Positions 60,385-64,000 of a DNA stretch of 64,000 bases are shown piece after piece. Source of the DNA: Algisphaera agarilytica (lineage in GTDB: Bacteria; Planctomycetota; Phycisphaerae; Phycisphaerales; Phycisphaeraceae); contig NZ_JACHGY010000001.1 of assembly GCF_014207595.1 (NCBI RefSeq), positions 3,292,836 through 3,356,835 on the forward strand. Reading direction: 5' to 3'. The position numbers and the translations under genes are program-made. The notes beneath the pieces are model-generated. The model was not told where the DNA came from and did no database searches. It saw nothing but the letters and a program-made list of their open reading frames with translations. How positions within the stretch are numbered: the first letter of the stretch is position 1; every line of letters begins with the position of its first letter.

Positions 60385-62730
60385 ATGGCGGACTCACCAC
60401 ATCACGCGGAGTTGATCAACGAGGACGGCTCGTGGAAGTACACCAACGCGCTGGCCATGGAAACCAGCCCGTACCTTCGGCAGCACGCCCACAACCCCGT
60501 GGATTGGGTGCCGTGGGGCGAGGCGGCGTTTGCGGAGGCGGCCCAGCGCGACGTGCCGATCTTCCTGTCGATCGGGTACTCGACCTGCTACTGGTGCCAC
60601 GTCATGGAGCGGCAGGTCTTCGAGAACCCCGCGATTGCGAAACAGATGAACGAGCAGTTTGTCTGTGTGAAGGTCGATCGCGAGGAACGGCCGGACGTGG
60701 ACGACATCTACATGACCGCGACGCAGCTGCTCACGGGAAGCGGCGGCTGGCCGATGTCGGTGTTCCTCACTCCCGCAAGTCCAGAAAGCGAGGCAGGCGG
60801 CCTGCTCCCGTTCTGGGCCGGGACGTACATCCCGCCGACGCCCGCCTACGGCCGACCGAGCTTCCCGCAGGTGATGGACGCGATGAGCGGGGCGTGGCGC
60901 GACGAGCGTGACCACGTCATCGAGCAGTCTCAGCGTGTGGCCGATGCGGTCCGGCAGCAGGTGGCTCAGGGCGGAGCGAGCAGCAGCGGCGGGGCGGTGA
61001 GCTTGGAGATGGTCGAACGCACGGCCGGGCAGCTCCGCCAGCGCTACGACCCGACCCACGGCGGCTTCTCCGGCAACGACGGCCCCAAGTTTCCCACCCC
61101 CAGTACCGTCGCCGTCCTGCTCGATGTCTATCAGCAGGAGCCCGACGAAGAGCTGGCGGAGCAGATCCGGCACACGCTCGACCGGATGGCCCTGGGCGGG
61201 ATGTACGACCAAGTCGGCGGCGGGTTCCACCGCTACAGCGTCGACGAGAAGTGGCTGGTCCCGCACTTCGAAAAGATGCTCTACGACAACGGCCAGATGC
61301 TTGAGCTATACGCCCAGGCCTACGAAGAATGGCAAGGCGAACGCGCGGCGGCGCTGTACGCCCGGGTGATGCATGAGACGGCGGACTACCTGCTGCGGGA
61401 GATGCTCGATGCGACCGGCGCGTTTTGGTCGGCCCAGGACGCCGAGGTGAACACCAAAGAGGGCGAGAACTACGTCTGGAAACCCGAGCAGGTCGGCGAG
61501 GCGTTGGCGGACGAAGACGACGCTGAGCCGCTGACCGCGTTGGCCATGGCGATGTATGGGCTTGACCTGGGCACCAACTTCCAGGACCCCCATCACGCGG
61601 ATGCCGAGGCGGTAAACGTGTTGTTCATGCCACGCACGATGTCCGAGCTCGTGGGGTTTGCCGACGGGGATATGGGCGGGGTGATGCGGATGCGCGAGCG
61701 GATCAACGCGGCGCTGCTGAAGGTGCGCGACACCCGGGACCAGCCGGGCACGGACGACAAGGTGCTCACCTCCTGGAACGGTCTCGCCATCGCGGGGCTG
61801 GTCGAAGCGGGACGGCTGTTGGAAGAGCCCCGCTTCATCGACGCGGCGCGGAACGCCGCGGACGCCGTGCTTCAGCACATGAGCGAATCGGGCGGCGGGT
61901 TGCTGCGGTCCATGCGCGGCGACGAGGCCAAGATCCCCGCCTTCCTCGAAGACTACGCGTTCTTCATCCACGGGCTGCTCAAGCTGCACCAAACCCAGGA
62001 AGATTCCCATGGTGACCGCTACCTGGCCGAGGCGGCGCGTCTGAACGAAGTCGTGCAGGACCGTTTCGCGGCTGCCAATGGCGGGTATTTCGACACGCTT
62101 GAGGACCAGGCCGACTTGTTCGTGCGGACCCGCTCGACGTACGACGGGGCGATTCCGTCGGGCAACAGCCAGATGATCCACAACCTGCTGGCGCTGCACC
62201 AACTCACGGACGACGAGGCCCACGCCCGGCGGGCGGTATTGGACCTGCGTAGCTTCGCGTCCCCTTTGGCTGAGAGCGGCTTGGGGATGACGCATATGCA
62301 GCGGGCGGCGCTTCGGGCGCTCAGCGACCTGCCCGCGGAATGGGCGTCGGCCCTCGAAGAGGACGGCCCGGCCGAGGCGAGCGGCGGCCGGCCGGTCGTG
62401 GTGCAGGTCCGGCCCATCGAGGGCGAGGCGAATGCCTACCGCGTGGTGCTGTCGATCGTTGAGGGGTATCACATCAATGCCAACCCCGCGTCGATGGAGG
62501 GGCTCGTGTCCACCGCGGTTTCCGCCGAGGGCGTGGAGTTGGAGGTCACCTACCCGTCGCCGATGACCGAGACGTATCTGTTCACGGACGAGCCCTTGTC
62601 GGTTTACGAGGGCAGGGTGGAGATTATCGTGCGGGCGGATCAGCCGATCGAAGCGTTGACGCTGCAATACCAGGCCTGCACCGACTCGGCTTGCCTCGAG
62701 CCGGTGACGCGGTCGATCAAACTGCGGTAA
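60385..62730 (+). CDS. YyaL-type thioredoxin/(alpha/alpha)6 protein fused to a DsbD-alpha-like domain
   Basis: A 781-residue protein. Residues 20-190 are the DUF255 thioredoxin-like domain, with the motif STCYWC (Cys68, Cys71) and [11 protein letters not shown]. Residues 200-640 form the (alpha/alpha)6 glycosidase-like toroid of the YyaL/SSP411 family ([36 protein letters not shown]). The last 115 residues ([28 protein letters not shown]) resemble the immunoglobulin-like DsbD alpha domain, with Cys in [11 protein letters not shown]. This fusion suggests a disulfide-relay role. No signal peptide. ATG at 60385 has no strong RBS. Confidence 0.82.
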   Translation: MADSPHHAELINEDGSWKYTNALAMETSPYLRQHAHNPVDWVPWGEAAFAEAAQRDVPIFLSIGYSTCYWCHVMERQVFENPAIAKQMNEQFVCVKVDREERPDVDDIYMTATQLLTGSGGWPMSVFLTPASPESEAGGLLPFWAGTYIPPTPAYGRPSFPQVMDAMSGAWRDERDHVIEQSQRVADAVRQQVAQGGASSSGGAVSLEMVERTAGQLRQRYDPTHGGFSGNDGPKFPTPSTVAVLLDVYQQEPDEELAEQIRHTLDRMALGGMYDQVGGGFHRYSVDEKWLVPHFEKMLYDNGQMLELYAQAYEEWQGERAAALYARVMHETADYLLREMLDATGAFWSAQDAEVNTKEGENYVWKPEQVGEALADEDDAEPLTALAMAMYGLDLGTNFQDPHHADAEAVNVLFMPRTMSELVGFADGDMGGVMRMRERINAALLKVRDTRDQPGTDDKVLTSWNGLAIAGLVEAGRLLEEPRFIDAARNAADAVLQHMSESGGGLLRSMRGDEAKIPAFLEDYAFFIHGLLKLHQTQEDSHGDRYLAEAARLNEVVQDRFAAANGGYFDTLEDQADLFVRTRSTYDGAIPSGNSQMIHNLLALHQLTDDEAHARRAVLDLRSFASPLAESGLGMTHMQRAALRALSDLPAEWASALEEDGPAEASGGRPVVVQVRPIEGEANAYRVVLSIVEGYHINANPASMEGLVSTAVSAEGVELEVTYPSPMTETYLFTDEPLSVYEGRVEIIVRADQPIEALTLQYQACTDSACLEPVTRSIKLR

Positions 62731-62770
62731 AGTCCCGGCTCGGCTCCGCTCCTAACGCGTTCACCCGATC

Positions 62771-63571
62771 ATGATCGACACCCACTGCCACCTGACCTAC
62801 GACGGCCTGCACGAGCGCGTTGATTCCGTCATCGAAGCGGCTCAACGCAACGGCGTCGATCGCATGATCACCGTCGGCACCACCCCGAACGACGCCGCCA
62901 AGGCGGCGGCGCTGGCCGAACGCTTCGACAACGTGTTCTTCACCGCGGGGCTCCACCCCGGCTACAGCGGCAATGTGACGGACCACGCTGCGTTGAAAGA
63001 CGGCCTGCGGCAGCTGCTGGCCCACCCACGCGTCGTCGCCGTCGGCGAGATGGGGCTGGACCAGCACTACCCCGACCCGCCGATGAGCAGCCAACGGCCC
63101 GCGTTCGCGGCGCAGCTCGAGCTCATGAACGAGCATGCCGAGCAAGGCAATCCGTTCCCCGGCGTCATCCACAACCGCAAGGCGACGGACGAAACCCTGG
63201 CGATGATCCACGACCACGGGGTGCCCGGAGAGCGTTTGGTGTTCCACTGCTTCACCGGCTCGGTCGAGGAAGTCGAACAGATCCTGGCGATCGGGGCGAT
63301 GGTAAGCTTCACCGGGATCACGACGTTCAAGGGCGCCGCAAGCGTGGCCGAGGCGTCGGACCGCGTGCCCCTGGATCGGCTGATGATCGAGACCGACAGC
63401 CCGTACCTGACGCCGGCGCCGTACCGCAAGGTGAAGACCAACGAGCCGAAGTTCGTACGCCACGTCGCGGAGTTTTTGGCCGAGCGGCGTGGGCTGTCGC
63501 TGCGTGAATTCGTCGCGGCGGTGGATGCCAATGCCGAGCGTTTCTTCCGCCTGCCTGAAGTCACTGCATAA
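62771..63571 (+). CDS. tatD: TatD-family deoxyribonuclease
   Basis: A metal-dependent hydrolase of the TatD family (DNA 3-prime exonuclease and repair-related). 266 residues: the metal site begins MIDTHCHL with His5 and His7, followed by AGLHPG, GEMGLDQHY, VFHCFTGS and the catalytic Asp in IETDSPYLTP. The gene is 40 bases after the YyaL-like gene and may be cotranscribed with it. Confidence 0.94.
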   Translation: MIDTHCHLTYDGLHERVDSVIEAAQRNGVDRMITVGTTPNDAAKAAALAERFDNVFFTAGLHPGYSGNVTDHAALKDGLRQLLAHPRVVAVGEMGLDQHYPDPPMSSQRPAFAAQLELMNEHAEQGNPFPGVIHNRKATDETLAMIHDHGVPGERLVFHCFTGSVEEVEQILAIGAMVSFTGITTFKGAASVAEASDRVPLDRLMIETDSPYLTPAPYRKVKTNEPKFVRHVAEFLAERRGLSLREFVAAVDANAERFFRLPEVTA

Positions 63572-63605
63572 AAACGCCCGGCATGCACTTGCACGCCGGG
63601 CGTTT
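63572..63605. terminator. bidirectional terminator between tatD and the PilZ gene
   Basis: AAACGCCCGGC (63572-63582) pairs with GCCGGGCGTTT (63595-63605) with a 12-base loop. Its A-run and T-run serve both strands between two convergent genes. Confidence 0.85.
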
Positions 63606-63632
63606 GGTAAGGAGTAATATTGGGGTGTCGCT

Positions 63633-64000
63633 TTACGCGGCGATCTTGAGGCCGTGGTTGCCGAGGTAGCCGAGGAGGCGGTCCTGATCGACTTCGCTGT
63701 GGAACTGCTCGAAGACCATGCCCATACGGGTGGGGCCGAGTTCGGGTTCTTCGTCGTGGAAGCGGACGATCTTGCCGGTGGCCTGGAAGGTGACGTGTTC
63801 CTGCCCGGGGAGGATGCCGCGGACTTCGATGTCGGTGCCGGGCTCAAGGGGCTGGTCGAGTTCGAAACGCATGCCGCTGAGGCTGACGTCGTAGATGTGG
63901 CCGGTCCAGCAGTAGCGGTCGGCCCCGGCGGGGCGGACGCGGACGAGGCTGTACATCGCGGGGATCTTCAATCGGGGCTGCCGCCGCGCTTCGGTCTTAC
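63633..64000 (-). CDS. PilZ-domain protein, N-terminus beyond the window
   Basis: A PilZ c-di-GMP-binding domain. Reading the minus strand in frame from the window edge gives RRQPRLKIPAMY, the RxxxR motif, and then YDVSLSGMRFEL, the DxSxxG motif, 30 residues later; both are the c-di-GMP contacts. The apparent TTG start at 63971 is therefore internal, and the gene begins outside the window. The visible part is a single-domain PilZ of at least 122 residues. It would act as a c-di-GMP receptor linked to motility, adhesion or exopolysaccharide. Confidence 0.85.
   Translation of the reverse strand, partial: KTEARRQPRLKIPAMYSLVRVRPAGADRYCWTGHIYDVSLSGMRFELDQPLEPGTDIEVRGILPGQEHVTFQATGKIVRFHDEEPELGPTRMGMVFEQFHSEVDQDRLLGYLGNHGLKIAA

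Noticed and set aside
63633-63971. Complete PilZ gene with TTG start at 63971
   Set aside because: The frame stays open to the window edge and the RxxxR motif lies upstream of that TTG, so the gene is partial.

Overview
The window is a GC-rich, densely coded chromosomal segment of a bacterium of the PVC superphylum, most probably a planctomycete of the class Phycisphaerae. The lineage is inferred from four things: the small basic protein found only in PVC bacteria (57894-58094), the secreted sulfatases with one-component signal peptides, the prepilin-type protein with the planctomycete-style N-terminal helix (59437-60228), and the FG-GAP/ASPIC-UnbV protein (6811-8757). No rRNA, tRNA, CRISPR array, transposase or phage gene was found.

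Layout. 1-6600 is metabolic: an acyltransferase, a methyltransferase coupled to a lipoprotein hydrolase, ketol-acid reductoisomerase, and phosphofructokinase coupled by an ATGA overlap to an AT-rich orphan. 6800-13000 is an accessory secretome: the FG-GAP protein, a YqaE-type membrane protein, two sulfatases and a small secreted protein. 13012-13821 has no gene but holds a perfect long inverted repeat. 13822-17103 is a likely arsenic module (Pit transporter, aquaglyceroporin, ArsM). 17146-19888 is a TetR regulator divergent from two reductases, with a readable promoter and operator pair. 19921-29733 (mostly minus strand) has a cytoplasmic-type sulfatase, two TPM proteins, a Na/Pi cotransporter, a stand-alone IMP cyclohydrolase domain, a BamB-like lipoprotein, transaldolase, an anchored thioredoxin and a Ser/Thr kinase. 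30024-34885 holds polyprenyl diphosphate synthase, a GAF/receiver hybrid, RsmB and a bifunctional-nuclease-family protein.

34982-51722 is the ribosomal superoperon S10-spc-alpha: S10, L3, L4, L23, L2, S19, L22, S3, L16, L29, S17, L14, L24, L5, S14, S8, L6, L18, S5, L15, SecY, Map, IF-1, L36, S13, S11, RpoA, L17. It starts at a sigma70-type promoter and ends in a strong terminator. L30, Adk and S4 are absent from their usual places. Its unusually wide intergenic gaps contain recurring RNA hairpins: a TTTAGCC-led hairpin seen in at least five gaps, and a different paired element before S13 and S11 with compensatory base changes. These are the most interesting undescribed signals here.

After the superoperon, 51789-64000 holds NnrS, a sulfatase, the menaquinone enzyme MqnE with two small upstream genes, AcpS, a membrane protein with a long low-complexity linker, the PVC small basic protein, an aminotransferase, a pseudopilin, a thioredoxin-domain/DsbD-alpha fusion, TatD, and a PilZ gene cut by the window edge.
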